A stretch of DNA of 64,000 nucleotides from JANPLN01 sp041736155 (GCA_041736155.1 JBGSUL010000035.1:45860-109859); one strand, 5' to 3'; positions 49,574 to 59,559 are shown, numbered from the stretch's first letter. A program made the numbers and translations. Notes: generated from the sequence alone by a model not told the origin.

Positions 49574-52500
49574 ATGATGTTGCAACAGTTAATTAGTTCT
49601 TTCCCTACTGCCAATTCACGCGCAAAAATGTGGGCCTGCGCCTTTTTTGTCCTTTTATTTTCTCCCAATCTCGTCGCTGACCAATCCCAACTGCCTGTTC
49701 CTCTCGCTGGACAAGTTCCTGCTGTAAGAAACCAACTTCCCGCCGTGAGAATTCAGGTGCCAGCGGTGATTCCCCCGTATCGTTCCCCTGTGAATGGCGG
49801 AACTATTACTCCCGGTCCCACAGATATTTTAGCTCCGGGCGAACGCTTAAGTATTGCCAATCATCCCTACTTCCCCCGCATTTTTGTCGAAGTCGTTGTC
49901 CGCGATTGGATCACTCCGCCGCCCGCTTTGCGTCCTACGTTGCGCACAATATTTCAAGATGCAACGACCACTCTCCGTTCTAAACTCGGCACTTACTTTC
50001 CCAGCATCCGCGCAGGAACTCCTCCACCACTCGGCCCGGTGAAGAGCACCTATTCTTCTGCTGCTCCTGATTACATCTCTTCCGTGCCAGTGAATCCTCA
50101 GCGCTTACCACCCTGGTGGGACAATCCCCAAAACCCTTCCATGCGAGCAGAGCCACCCTCTAGTTTTATCAGAGCGACAGAATACACCGCCGTCGACCTC
50201 AATCGAAATTACATCTCGGTTCCCGATCTCGATGGGCGACTCCATTTAATTCCCTTTGAAGAAGGGACGCGCGCCGAACTTTTGGAACGACTGCGCGTAA
50301 ACACCACTCTTGTCGACTCTATGAGAACATTCCCTCGCGTTGCAGGAACCTTTGTTGTGGCTTCCATGCTCGTCGATATGGCGGCGTGTTTTGGCGGCAA
50401 CGGATTTAACGATTTGGCTTTTGATGCCTCGTCGGCGTCTCCCGTTTGCGTCGAACAACTCATTCGCCAACTGACAAGCGTCGAAGGTTATTTGGGCTTC
50501 TTCGCCTTTCATGTGATTAACGGTTATGCTCACAAAGGGATTTCCAATCTTCTCGCGAAGACCAGTTTGTATGTGAATAAACCTCTCACACCACAAATTA
50601 TGACAGAGTTACGTAATTACGTGCGTTTTGCAGCCCTGGGATTATCGTTCTCCGCTGTCGAGTTCATGTCGCATATTATGCGAAACCCTGCTATGGGCGA
50701 TTGTATTAAAGCCGTGAGTTCAGGAAATATGTCATCGTCCGCCTGCCGCGCTGTCGTTAGCGATTTCCTTTCGGTCGATCGTTTTTGGTATGACTTTTCG
50801 GCATCCTTCGCTAATATTATGAGCTCCGCCATTGCAACTGGCGCTACTATGAGCACACTCAAGACAGCTTGGAATCTCACGACCACCCAGCAACTTCGAA
50901 GCGGTGTTTGGCAACTCACGCGCGGCGCACGTTTTAGCGGATTAGTCAGAGATATTCGTCGCGTGCGGATCCTCAAAGATGTGGTGTCCATGGCGGGCGG
51001 TCCTCCCGGTTGGGTCGTGGTGGTTGTGACCACTGTTGGCGAGTTTGCAATATTCTTATCATGGCAACATCTTTTAGAATCCCCAGTCACAAGTGGTGTG
51101 TGGTCTGTGATTGACGGTCCACCCATCCGTTTGGAAACCGATCGTCTTATGGGCACCGTGGAAACTCTGCGCGAACATCGCGGTTTTTCAGACGACACTA
51201 TCACGACTGAATGTCATACTTCCTATCGCGCCATCAACGGAACACGCAGCCGCGAGCGCGTAGAAAACTGTTCCTCCACAGAAAACTTAGCTAGCAGCTT
51301 GGGCTCTCTCCGTAAACACGCCCAGCGCTTTCGCCAAAAAGTCATTCTCCATGATCTGCTCAAATCTTTTCCGCAACATTTGTCAAAGTGGGATTCATTT
51401 ATCACCAACTACTTTACTGGAAAATTCGTAATGCAAGAAATCTATCGCCAGCGCGAAGAGCTTCAAGTTAAGAAAGAATCGGTAAATCTCTACATTTTTC
51501 AATTAGCCTCAGTAGTGCAAAACGCCTGGGAAGAATACTTCCACTTTTTATCTCTCGGTGGAATGGACGGATCTGTTTCTGATTCTGACTGGCTTCAATT
51601 GCGCGACTCCGTGCCAAAATTAAAACGGGCCTACGTCGATTTGGATAGAGCCTACCGAGCAAATATCCAAGACAAAACTTTTGACTATCGGCCAGCAGAA
51701 ACAGCTCTTATTAATCAACTGCTCAGTATGAAAACACTCACGACACAAGGAATGTTCTCTGACTTCGATCCCACGATGAGCTGTGATAGCTGGACACTGT
51801 CTTACTCTTATCTCTGTCGTGCATTGCAATTGATGCGCATGGTTCCTGGTCGCGCACAAGATTTTAATACGACAACTCTCAACTCCAATCTTCTCCTCAA
51901 CCTGTATATACCCTATGATACAACTATGGGTCTTGATACCCTACCTTTGCAAAGAACATATATAGATTATCTTTGCTCTCCACAAAACCGCTTTTCTATC
52001 AGCAACCCAGGCAATGGTTTACTTACAAGATTGTTTGGCGAAGAAGGTTTATCGCAAACTCTCGTTCTCCCACGTCTGGTTGTCGGATATGATAACGATG
52101 CCATCTTGCAACAAAGTTGCGAGATGAACAAAACCATCTCTCAAGCTCCTGACGAAGAAGGTCGGCGCTCATTTTATACCGAAGCGATCGACATCTCCCC
52201 CAGTGTTCGCCTCGAAGAAGATCCCATCGACGAGGCCCAATTTGGTCTGAAGGCCGGTGCCATTTGGACTTCTGAAAAGGATACTTATATTGATCCCATG
52301 TCTTTTTTAACAGACAGCAAGGTATCGCTGATTTCGGGCGAAACCAGAGACGAGGCTAAACAGTGGTGGGATTTACAAGCGGTTCCACAAATCCTCACTT
52401 ACTACACTGATTTTATTCTTAGTTTTAAAAACATGCTCGATAACAAATTTTTAAATCTGTTCCGTCCCGAAGAGACGCCACAAGAACTCCTCGCCATTGA

Positions 52501-53161
52501 ACTCAGCGGCGGCGTGGGTGCACTTTTAGAAACCGATTCTCTTCTGGATGCAAAAATCACCAATCGTGGGCGCCTAGATTTGTCTCTTGTCGGGCATATG
52601 CAGACTTTGATTCTTTCTTTACAAAAATTATCAGCCGCTTTTAACGTCGGCCCTCATGGCGACGTCACTCACCAATTATTCCAAGAGAAGAGCCAAAAAT
52701 TCTTGGTGGATTTTGCCGAACACCTTCGCCATTTCCAATACAGCACAGACCCGCAAACGTTGCGTTCGGAATGGACCTCGAGCATTCAAAATATTCTCGA
52801 ACAACGCCAATATGCCGATCCGTCTTGCTTTTCCTATGGTGTTGCAAAAAAACTTTTTGGTGAATCCGTCAAGAATAAGAACACTCGCCACGAACAACTA
52901 TACAACAGCATAGCCACACTGCGCACAACCTTTGCTGGCAATGCGCCATCAACTCTTGTTTATTCAAAGATTGATGAATTAACGACAGAAGATGTTAAAA
53001 AATTGTCACCTACCGATTACAAAAATTACATTGCTATGCAAATTCTACAAGAGGTCTATGAATTACTCTCAGAAACTGGCATATATTACGACACATACTT
53101 GCATCACTTAGGATTATATAACTTAGCTCCTACTGTTGTTGATTGTGTTGATAAGTTGTAA
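49574..53161 (+). CDS. Very large exported protein of unknown function (1195 residues)
   Basis: Start at the ATG at 49574, which has AAGG upstream. A signal peptide or anchor (MWACAFFVLLFSPNLVA) lies at about residues 19-35. A proline-rich, repetitive segment follows (VPAVRNQLPAVRIQVPAV). From about 290 to 530 there are several moderately hydrophobic segments (VAGTFVVASMLVDMAACFGG, GGPPGWVVVVVTTVGEFAIF), so part may insert in a membrane. The rest is helical and polar. About 17 cysteines are spread through the chain. No family is recognised. A small exported-protein gene follows 66 bases later. Confidence 0.7.
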   Translation: MMLQQLISSFPTANSRAKMWACAFFVLLFSPNLVADQSQLPVPLAGQVPAVRNQLPAVRIQVPAVIPPYRSPVNGGTITPGPTDILAPGERLSIANHPYFPRIFVEVVVRDWITPPPALRPTLRTIFQDATTTLRSKLGTYFPSIRAGTPPPLGPVKSTYSSAAPDYISSVPVNPQRLPPWWDNPQNPSMRAEPPSSFIRATEYTAVDLNRNYISVPDLDGRLHLIPFEEGTRAELLERLRVNTTLVDSMRTFPRVAGTFVVASMLVDMAACFGGNGFNDLAFDASSASPVCVEQLIRQLTSVEGYLGFFAFHVINGYAHKGISNLLAKTSLYVNKPLTPQIMTELRNYVRFAALGLSFSAVEFMSHIMRNPAMGDCIKAVSSGNMSSSACRAVVSDFLSVDRFWYDFSASFANIMSSAIATGATMSTLKTAWNLTTTQQLRSGVWQLTRGARFSGLVRDIRRVRILKDVVSMAGGPPGWVVVVVTTVGEFAIFLSWQHLLESPVTSGVWSVIDGPPIRLETDRLMGTVETLREHRGFSDDTITTECHTSYRAINGTRSRERVENCSSTENLASSLGSLRKHAQRFRQKVILHDLLKSFPQHLSKWDSFITNYFTGKFVMQEIYRQREELQVKKESVNLYIFQLASVVQNAWEEYFHFLSLGGMDGSVSDSDWLQLRDSVPKLKRAYVDLDRAYRANIQDKTFDYRPAETALINQLLSMKTLTTQGMFSDFDPTMSCDSWTLSYSYLCRALQLMRMVPGRAQDFNTTTLNSNLLLNLYIPYDTTMGLDTLPLQRTYIDYLCSPQNRFSISNPGNGLLTRLFGEEGLSQTLVLPRLVVGYDNDAILQQSCEMNKTISQAPDEEGRRSFYTEAIDISPSVRLEEDPIDEAQFGLKAGAIWTSEKDTYIDPMSFLTDSKVSLISGETRDEAKQWWDLQAVPQILTYYTDFILSFKNMLDNKFLNLFRPEETPQELLAIELSGGVGALLETDSLLDAKITNRGRLDLSLVGHMQTLILSLQKLSAAFNVGPHGDVTHQLFQEKSQKFLVDFAEHLRHFQYSTDPQTLRSEWTSSIQNILEQRQYADPSCFSYGVAKKLFGESVKNKNTRHEQLYNSIATLRTTFAGNAPSTLVYSKIDELTTEDVKKLSPTDYKNYIAMQILQEVYELLSETGIYYDTYLHHLGLYNLAPTVVDCVDKL

Positions 53162-53227
53162 ATGAGTATTAAATTGAGAAATGAAACGTATTAAGATATG
53201 AATTTAAAATCTAAAGAGAGGTTACAA

Positions 53228-53797
53228 ATGTTGAAATCAAAATTCTTAGCTCTAGCGATCCTTGCTGTTTCGTCTGCATCGTTCGCAGGCCCAATCACAA
53301 CAGAAGCCGCCAAGCCACGCACAGAGCCAAGTGGATTACGCACAGCTGTTGAAGTAAACCCTGCTGCTCGTACTGCTTTAGGTGGCGAAAACTTTAAAGC
53401 CGCCGGCGTTGACGCTGAACTCGCGACGAAAGTTGCTGAAGCTGGTGTTGAGTGGAAAGCACGCGAAGTCCAATCCATGGAGCGCATGACTCGTGAGCAA
53501 GCTGATCTTTTTAAAATCACAACGGCAAACGCCCTCACAACAATCAATTCAGCAAAGGCATCAGGAACGGCCCACACAGCTGAAGGCAAAAAAATTATTG
53601 ATGCCGCTCTTCAAGTTCTTCAATTAGCTCCTACGACTTTCAGTGCAAAATTCAAAACAGTATCTGAGCAAATCAAAGTCGAAATCGACCAAGCTACAGT
53701 ATTTACGAACGCCGGTATCGCCGACGGTCTTAATAAAGTAGCTGCCATTGAATCGGCTCTAGGAACCTCTATTACTGAGTTTGCGAACTGCCAATAG
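53228..53797 (+). CDS. Small exported helical protein
   Basis: About 189 residues from the ATG at 53228, preceded by GAGAGG. Clear signal peptide (KFLALAILAVSSASFAG). The mature part is rich in Ala, Thr and Lys and almost entirely helical (AELATKVAEAGVEWKAREVQ, VEIDQATVFTNAGIADGLNK), with a single cysteine at the end (FANCQ). Not recognised. The stop TAG overlaps the GTG of the next gene by one base. Base composition and codon choice look like those of well-expressed genes. Confidence 0.7.
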   Translation: MLKSKFLALAILAVSSASFAGPITTEAAKPRTEPSGLRTAVEVNPAARTALGGENFKAAGVDAELATKVAEAGVEWKAREVQSMERMTREQADLFKITTANALTTINSAKASGTAHTAEGKKIIDAALQVLQLAPTTFSAKFKTVSEQIKVEIDQATVFTNAGIADGLNKVAAIESALGTSITEFANCQ

Positions 53798-54783
53798 TGA
53801 ATGTTTTTGTTACTGGAGCAACAGGCTTCATTGGGCAACATCTAGTTAATAAGCTCCTCGAGGATGGTCACAATGTAACCGTCCTCACTCGTAAACCTCT
53901 CTCCGAAACAACATTGCGCGCCTTACCCGTTAAGGCTGCGCTCGGAGATGTGACAGACTCTTACTCTCTACTGAAAGCCACAGAAAATCAGGACATTGTT
54001 TATCACCTGGCTGGGCATATTGCTTACAAACCCTCCGAATTCCCCACTATGGAAAAAGTGAATGTGGGGGGAACTCAAAAAATCGTGGATGCCTGCGTAA
54101 CGCAACAAACCCCTAAGTTTGTTTACATGAGCTCGGTGGTGGCCATTGGCGCTAGTTTTACTCCCGCAGTTCTCAACGAAAACTCCCCTTACAATGTGAG
54201 CCATCTTCACCTTGGTTATTTTGAAACCAAACACCGCGCCGAAAATATCGTAAAAACAGCAGTCAGCCATAACGGCCTTGCCGCGTACATTCTCAACCCG
54301 TCCACCGTTTACGGTGCTGGTGATGCCACCAAAGGCAGCCGCAATGTTCAAAGAAAAGTGGCGCAGGGACGTTTTCCTTTTTATCCCTCAGGTGGAGTCA
54401 ATATCGTGCACATCAACGATGTAATCCACTGTCTAAAAGTTTTGCCCGAGCACGGTTGTGTGGGCGAGCGCTATATCGTCGCCGGAGAAAATCTTCTGCT
54501 AAAAAATGTTTTCCAAATGATCGCCGAAGTGGCCGGTGTCTCAGCACCTCGCTTGGCTTTGCCAAAGTGGGCGTTGCACGCTTTGGGTGCGTTTGGCGAC
54601 ACTGTGCTAACCCCATGTGGTATTAAAGGGCCCCTCAGCCGTGAAACGGCCTGGACTTCGACACTGTATCATTGGTTTTCTAGTCAAAAAGCGCAAAAAG
54701 AACTTGGCCTCAAGGTGACTCCTGCTAAAATAGCCATTCAAGAAAGTGTTGAATGGATGATGAGTCATGGCTTCCTTAAGTAA
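53797..54783 (+). CDS. NAD-dependent epimerase/dehydratase-type SDR enzyme
   Basis: 328 residues from a GTG at 53797. Rossmann motif VTGATGFIGQHL (GxxGxxG at 7-13), then LGDVTDSYSL, MSSVVAIGA, and the catalytic Tyr-x-x-x-Lys as LGYFETKHRAE. STVYGAGD and NIVHINDV are extended-SDR features. It belongs with dihydroflavonol 4-reductase-like and hopanoid-associated sugar epimerases; the substrate is not clear. The 3' end overlaps the transglycosylase gene by 17 bases, so a lipid-linked or cell-wall substrate is possible. Confidence 0.82.
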   Translation: MNVFVTGATGFIGQHLVNKLLEDGHNVTVLTRKPLSETTLRALPVKAALGDVTDSYSLLKATENQDIVYHLAGHIAYKPSEFPTMEKVNVGGTQKIVDACVTQQTPKFVYMSSVVAIGASFTPAVLNENSPYNVSHLHLGYFETKHRAENIVKTAVSHNGLAAYILNPSTVYGAGDATKGSRNVQRKVAQGRFPFYPSGGVNIVHINDVIHCLKVLPEHGCVGERYIVAGENLLLKNVFQMIAEVAGVSAPRLALPKWALHALGAFGDTVLTPCGIKGPLSRETAWTSTLYHWFSSQKAQKELGLKVTPAKIAIQESVEWMMSHGFLK

Positions 54784-55666
54784 AAAAAAATCGTTTCTTT
54801 TATCCTTTTTAGGGATTTTCCTCATTGTGATTTCCATTTTGAGTGTGATGGCTTTTATTGCCTTTCGCAGTATTCCTTCGGTGGCGAACATCAATTCTTG
54901 TTTTACCACCTCCATGTTTCAAGTGGAGCTCTGCCCTAAAAAATCGTCCTATGTTCGCTTTCAGCAACTGCCCAAGCATTTAGTATCCGCACTGATTGCG
55001 TCTGAAGACGCCAGTTTTTATTTCCACAAAGGTTTTGATTGGGACGAAATCCAAGACAGTGTAGAAAAGAGCATGGATGCGGGTCGCTGGGTGCGCGGTG
55101 GCTCCACATTGACCCAGCAGCTTGCCAAAAATCTTTATCTCACTCAAGAACGCAGTCTTCTTCGTAAGATGAAAGAGTTTTTTGTCGCGAAAGAGATTGA
55201 AAAAAAATTATCTAAATCGCAGATCATCGAAAAATATTTTAATGTGGTGGAGTTTGGCAAAAATATTTACGGCATTAAAAAAGCATCTTCGCACTACTTC
55301 CAAAAATCTCCCGGCGATTTAACTCCGGCGGAAGGTGCATACTTGGTGTCTTTGCTGCCAAGTCCAATTAAATACTCATCTGCGTTTCATGCCAGTAAAG
55401 AACTCAGTCGTTTTAATAAAAAACGAGTGGCGCGGTTATTGAGCCTCTTGCGCCTACAAGGAAAAATTTCGGAAGAAGAGTACAACTCCGAACTGGCGCG
55501 AGTGGATAATGGATTATGGTCATGGATCCCCACACAATCTACCTATGAAACATGGCCATCCTCACCTCAACCTTCCAACTCGTCGTTGGAAGATTCTCCG
55601 TCCTCAGAAACTCCTGCCACCGACGATGATGATGAAGCCCCTGCTATCGAAGGCGATTACCAATAA
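54767..55666 (+). CDS. Monofunctional peptidoglycan glycosyltransferase (MtgA-like, GT51) with acidic tail
   Basis: 299 residues. One N-terminal membrane helix is followed by the GT51 domain with catalytic Glu80 in ALIASEDASFYFHKGFDW, then RGGSTLTQQLAKNLYL, KEIEKKLSKSQIIEKYFN and EFGKNIYGI. It polymerises glycan chains from lipid II in the inner membrane. No transpeptidase domain is present. Residues after about 255 form a Ser/Pro-rich then strongly acidic tail (EDSPSSETPATDDDDEAP), absent from standard MtgA. The gene begins inside the SDR gene. Confidence 0.9.
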   Translation: MASLSKKKSFLLSFLGIFLIVISILSVMAFIAFRSIPSVANINSCFTTSMFQVELCPKKSSYVRFQQLPKHLVSALIASEDASFYFHKGFDWDEIQDSVEKSMDAGRWVRGGSTLTQQLAKNLYLTQERSLLRKMKEFFVAKEIEKKLSKSQIIEKYFNVVEFGKNIYGIKKASSHYFQKSPGDLTPAEGAYLVSLLPSPIKYSSAFHASKELSRFNKKRVARLLSLLRLQGKISEEEYNSELARVDNGLWSWIPTQSTYETWPSSPQPSNSSLEDSPSSETPATDDDDEAPAIEGDYQ

Positions 55667-55694
55667 TTCTTCCCCCTCGCTGAGAATAAAAGCC

Positions 55695-55739
55695 AGATCC
55701 TCCGCTCCGCTCAGGATCTCGTCTCATAATGAGACATTT
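55695..55739 (+). terminator. Short GATCCTTCGC-family palindrome followed by a terminator-like stem
   Basis: AGATCCT (55695-55701) and AGGATCT (55713-55719) enclose CCGCTCCGCTC, the same loop motif as at 11222-11250. A second stem GTCTCAT-A-ATGAGAC (55721-55735) follows, then ATTTT. Together they lie after the transglycosylase gene and before the L,D-transpeptidase gene. Confidence 0.5.
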
Positions 55740-55813
55740 TATGAATGGCAAATTCTCTTAATAAGAATGGTCTAGTTGCCGATAAGGTAGAAGTACAAAA
55801 GAGTGGGGTGTTT

Positions 55814-56572
55814 ATGCTGTACGTTTTATGTTTATCATTATTCTTGCCAATGCTTTCGTCGGCTGAACTGACAGACTCATCACTTCGTGATCGGTTGCGT
55901 GTCCCCGCTACCACATCACAAGATTCACGCGGCTTAAGCTGGACACCCCGTGATGCGCGACTTCGCGACGTTTACATCAAGCTTGTTCGCAGCAATACAA
56001 TCAATTCTACTGCCCTTCGCAATGCTTTTGAATATTATGAAAGTCATAACTGCTCCACCGCTCGTTCACAATCGTGCTGTCAAAACTTGGATCCCAATAC
56101 CATTGCCATAGCTGACTATACAAAGCCCGCGACAGAAAATCGCCTCAGCTTGATTAATCTGCGCACAGGAACTTCGCTCAATATGAAAGTTTCGCACGGA
56201 CAAAACAGTGGTAACGTCGGCGGGCCCGCTACACAATTTGGAAACATCCCGGAGTCTCATCAAACTCCAGCAGGATTTCTCCTCGCGCGCGGAACATATA
56301 TGGGAAGCAACGGTCTCAGCATGGACTTGCACGGCCTGGAAGAGCGCAATTGCAACTCCTTCTCTCGACGTATTGTAGTGCATGGGGCTTCTTATGTAGC
56401 CAACGGTGGTCGCAGTTTTGGGTGTTTGGCCGTTGAACCTAGTAACATCCGCACAGTGACAAATCTTTTACAAAATAGTGCTTTAGTTTATAATTTTAAT
56501 GGGGAAACACGAGTGGCGAACCAGCCCAATCCCCGCACTTGTTCACGGAATTCAGAATTTGCTGCGAATTGA
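55814..56572 (+). CDS. Exported L,D-transpeptidase of the YkuD_2 type
   Basis: About 252 residues from the ATG at 55814, giving a signal peptide (YVLCLSLFLPMLSSA). The catalytic domain contains SHGQNSG at 128-134, ATQFGNIPESHQTPAGF, YMGSNGLSMDLHGLE, the active-site His190 in RIVVHGASYV, and the nucleophile Cys204 in GGRSFGCLAVE. The family consensus is GRSWGCP, so Trp is Phe and Pro is Leu here. Such enzymes form or edit 3-3 cross-links or attach proteins to peptidoglycan. An adjacent Cys pair (SCCQ) may form a disulfide. Confidence 0.85.
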   Translation: MLYVLCLSLFLPMLSSAELTDSSLRDRLRVPATTSQDSRGLSWTPRDARLRDVYIKLVRSNTINSTALRNAFEYYESHNCSTARSQSCCQNLDPNTIAIADYTKPATENRLSLINLRTGTSLNMKVSHGQNSGNVGGPATQFGNIPESHQTPAGFLLARGTYMGSNGLSMDLHGLEERNCNSFSRRIVVHGASYVANGGRSFGCLAVEPSNIRTVTNLLQNSALVYNFNGETRVANQPNPRTCSRNSEFAAN

Positions 56573-56583
56573 AATGACCGCCG

Positions 56584-56647
56584 AGGTCCTTCGCTGATAC
56601 TCAGGACGACGACCATTCGTCATCCTGAGGGCGGAGCCCGAAGGATC
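56584..56647. repeat. Copy of the GATCCTTCGC palindromic repeat family
   Basis: Left arm AGGTCCTTCGCTGATACTCA then GGACGACGA; right arm TCATCCTGAGGGCGGAGCCC then GAAGGATCT. It fills the space between the convergent L,D-transpeptidase and typA genes and may terminate both. Confidence 0.6.
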
Positions 56648-56651
56648 TGCC

Positions 56652-58457
56652 TTAAGATCCTTTTAAATCTTTTGTACGCAGACGAACATGATTCGGCGTG
56701 ATTTCAATCAACTCATCGTCTTTAATCCACTCCATCGCTTGTTCGATGGTCATTGGTTTAACCGGAGTTAAACGAATCGCTTCATCAGAACCCGATGCAC
56801 GAACGTTTGTGAGTTTTTTCTCACGAACTGCGTTGACGTACATGTTGTTCTCTTTGGCGTTTTCGCCAACGATCATGCCTTGGTAAACTTCGATACCGGC
56901 ATTGATAAAGAAACGACCACGATCTTCCAAATGGAAAATCGCATACTGCGTGGTCTTACCTGTGCGATCCGAAATCAACGCTCCATTCATACGGTGAGCA
57001 ATGTCACCTTTGAATGGCTCGAAACCGGCGAATTCACGGTTGAGTAAACCCATCCCTTTCGTATCGGTGAGGAACTCAGAGCGATAGCCAATGAGGCCGC
57101 GTGAAGGAATCGTAAATTCCAAACGCATACGTCCTCCGTGCATGGGTGTCATGTTCATCATCACACCTTTGCGAGGTCCTAGTTTTTCCGAAACAATCCC
57201 AGTGTATTGCTCAGGAACATCGACAAAGATTTTTTCCATCGGCTCGAGGACTGTGTCGCCATCTTTTTTCAAGATCACTTGCGGTTTACCTAAAATAAAT
57301 TCGTAACCTTCGCGACGCATTTGTTCGGCAAGAACCGAAAGCTGCAATTCACCGCGGCCCAATAAGCGCCATACTTCGGGTCTGTCCGTAGGAATCATGC
57401 GAATCGCCACGTTGGTGAGAAGTTCTTTTTCTAAACGCTCTAAGATTTTACGAGACGTAATATTTTTACCATCTTTTCCCGCAAACGGGCTGTCGTTGAC
57501 AGAGATGGTGATTTCCACCGTTGGCTCATCCACCTTTAAGCGAGGAAGAGGTTGTGGATTGGCTGAAGACGTGATGGTGTCACCGATAGAGAAATCTTCG
57601 AATCCGGCTACCACGGCGATATCTCCGGCAGAGATTTCGTTCACAGCAACTTGTTTAAGTCCGTCGTAAAGATACAACGCTGTCACTTTGAATTTTTTAA
57701 AGCCACCTTCTTGCGAAAGCGTCACTTCTTCGCCCATTTTGATGCTGCCTTGGCGAACACGGCCAATGGCTAAACGACCCACAAAGTTATTGTAACCAAT
57801 GTTGGAAATCATGATTTGTAAAGAACCTTCGACTTTTGCCTCAGGCTGCGGAAGTTTTTGGATAATCCAATCGTACATCATCTCGAGACTTTTCTTCTCG
57901 GGAATCACTTCTGGATCCAAAGTCACCATACCTTCGCGAGCAATGGCGTAGATACAATCGTAATCCGCTTGTTCTTCGGGAGCTTCGAGATCGATGAAGA
58001 GATCGAAAATCTCGTTGCGTACTTCTTGAATACGCGCATCCTTACGATCGATTTTGTTAATACAAACAAACACCTTGATGTTTTTTGCTAAGGCTTTTGA
58101 AAGCACGAAACGTGTTTGTGGGAGTGGCCCTTCTGAGGCATCCACCAACAGAATCGCACCATCCACCATATCTAAAATACGCTCAACCTCACCGCCGAAG
58201 TCCGAGTGCCCGGGCGTATCGACGATGTTGATCTTGTAGTCTTTGTAAATGATGCTGGTATTCTTCGCGGCGATGGTGATCCCGCGCTCTTTTTCCAAGT
58301 CCATCGAGTCCATGACTCGCTCATCCATGCGCTCGTTATCGCGATACATACCGCTTTGACGAAGTAAATGATCGACCAATGTGGTTTTCCCGTGATCCAC
58401 GTGGGCAATAATAGCAATATTTCTGATTTTATCGGGACTTCTCTGCAAGTCGCTCAT
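56652..58457 (-). CDS. typA: TypA/BipA, ribosome-associated translational GTPase
   Basis: 601 residues, normal length. G1 AHVDHGKTTL at 18-27, switch RGITIAAKNTSI, G3 DTPGHSDFGGEVERIL, and G4 NKID. EF-G-like domains II, III and V follow, then the BipA-specific C-terminal domain (RKGVMMNMTPMHGGRMRLEF, ASGSDEAIRLTPVKPMTIEQ). BipA acts in ribosome assembly and stress or cold adaptation. The start codon overlaps the stop of dusB by one base, so the two are co-expressed. Confidence 0.97.
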   Translation of the reverse strand: MSDLQRSPDKIRNIAIIAHVDHGKTTLVDHLLRQSGMYRDNERMDERVMDSMDLEKERGITIAAKNTSIIYKDYKINIVDTPGHSDFGGEVERILDMVDGAILLVDASEGPLPQTRFVLSKALAKNIKVFVCINKIDRKDARIQEVRNEIFDLFIDLEAPEEQADYDCIYAIAREGMVTLDPEVIPEKKSLEMMYDWIIQKLPQPEAKVEGSLQIMISNIGYNNFVGRLAIGRVRQGSIKMGEEVTLSQEGGFKKFKVTALYLYDGLKQVAVNEISAGDIAVVAGFEDFSIGDTITSSANPQPLPRLKVDEPTVEITISVNDSPFAGKDGKNITSRKILERLEKELLTNVAIRMIPTDRPEVWRLLGRGELQLSVLAEQMRREGYEFILGKPQVILKKDGDTVLEPMEKIFVDVPEQYTGIVSEKLGPRKGVMMNMTPMHGGRMRLEFTIPSRGLIGYRSEFLTDTKGMGLLNREFAGFEPFKGDIAHRMNGALISDRTGKTTQYAIFHLEDRGRFFINAGIEVYQGMIVGENAKENNMYVNAVREKKLTNVRASGSDEAIRLTPVKPMTIEQAMEWIKDDELIEITPNHVRLRTKDLKGS

Positions 58458-59482
58458 TATCCGTGTCCTCCCATGAGGAAATCCTCATGACTTGTATCTT
58501 GTTTATGACCGAGATCAATTTGTGAATAATAGTCGCACACCCTATCATAGGTTTCCTGGACAGTGCGAGTAGAAAATATATCTTTACGAAACACTGACGA
58601 CTCGGGAAATCCCGCCGAATACCACATCGCGAACTTGCGAAGTTGGATGACTACAGTGCGTTCGTCGTGAACCGCTTCCAGCAAGGTTTTGAGGCGCTCA
58701 AACAATGGGAGATAATTGTAATCAATGCCTTCATCAGAGCTTTTACCGTCTAAAATATTTTTCGTTTCTTGGAAAATCCACGGATTCTTCAAGCAGCCTC
58801 GGCCGATCATCACTCCATCGCAACCTGAAAGCCGCAAACGATTTTCTGCCTGTTCGGCACTGAGGATGTCGCCATTTCCGATCACCGGCACAGGGCTGAC
58901 AGCTTTGACGGAGGCAATGTATTCCCAATCCGCTTGTCCCGAGTATCCTTGACTGCGCGTGCGACCGTGAATGGCCACCCAAGCAATGCCTTCATCATGG
59001 GCGATTTTGGTGACTTCCACCGCGTTGCGCTGACTTTGCTCCCAGCCTGTACGAATTTTGATGGTCACTGGAATTTTTACCGCTGCACGCACGGTGCGCA
59101 AAACTAACTTTAACTGGTTGAGGTCCTTCAGCAGAGCTGACCCCGCGCCTTTTTGCACAACTTTTTTGACCGGACAACCAAAGTTGAGATCGACAAAATC
59201 GGCGCCCATGGATTCTACTTTTTGTGCTGCCAAACGCAGAGCTTCGAGATCCTCACCAAAGAGTTGCAAGCCCACCGGGCGTTCTTTTTCGTGAAAGGCT
59301 AATAATTTGAGAGTTTTTTCTCCGGCAAATTTAATTCCGTTGGCAGAAACCAGCTCACTCACCACTAAACCAGCACCCAATCCCTTCATGTAAAGGCGAA
59401 AGGGCATGTCGGTAATGCCGGCCATAGGTGCAAGCACGAATGGGTTCGATTTAAGGTGTTGGATTAATTGGCTATCCGTCAT
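58457..59482 (-). CDS. dusB: tRNA-dihydrouridine synthase (DusB-like)
   Basis: 341 residues. FMN-binding TIM barrel: FVLAPMAGITDMPFRL, VSELVSANG, the catalytic Cys103 in DLNFGCPVKKVVQKGAGSAL, VTIKIRTGW, and VIGNGDILS then GVMIGRGCLKNPWIF. It reduces uridine to dihydrouridine in tRNA D loops. The motif series is that of the DusB subgroup. It ends in a one-base overlap with typA. Confidence 0.93.
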   Translation of the reverse strand: MTDSQLIQHLKSNPFVLAPMAGITDMPFRLYMKGLGAGLVVSELVSANGIKFAGEKTLKLLAFHEKERPVGLQLFGEDLEALRLAAQKVESMGADFVDLNFGCPVKKVVQKGAGSALLKDLNQLKLVLRTVRAAVKIPVTIKIRTGWEQSQRNAVEVTKIAHDEGIAWVAIHGRTRSQGYSGQADWEYIASVKAVSPVPVIGNGDILSAEQAENRLRLSGCDGVMIGRGCLKNPWIFQETKNILDGKSSDEGIDYNYLPLFERLKTLLEAVHDERTVVIQLRKFAMWYSAGFPESSVFRKDIFSTRTVQETYDRVCDYYSQIDLGHKQDTSHEDFLMGGHG

Positions 59483-59559
59483 AATTTGTAAAGAACGCCA
59501 CTATAGCTTATTTGCTTACTTTCTCAAGCATAAGCCAAAGAATTCTGGTAAAAGGCTCC

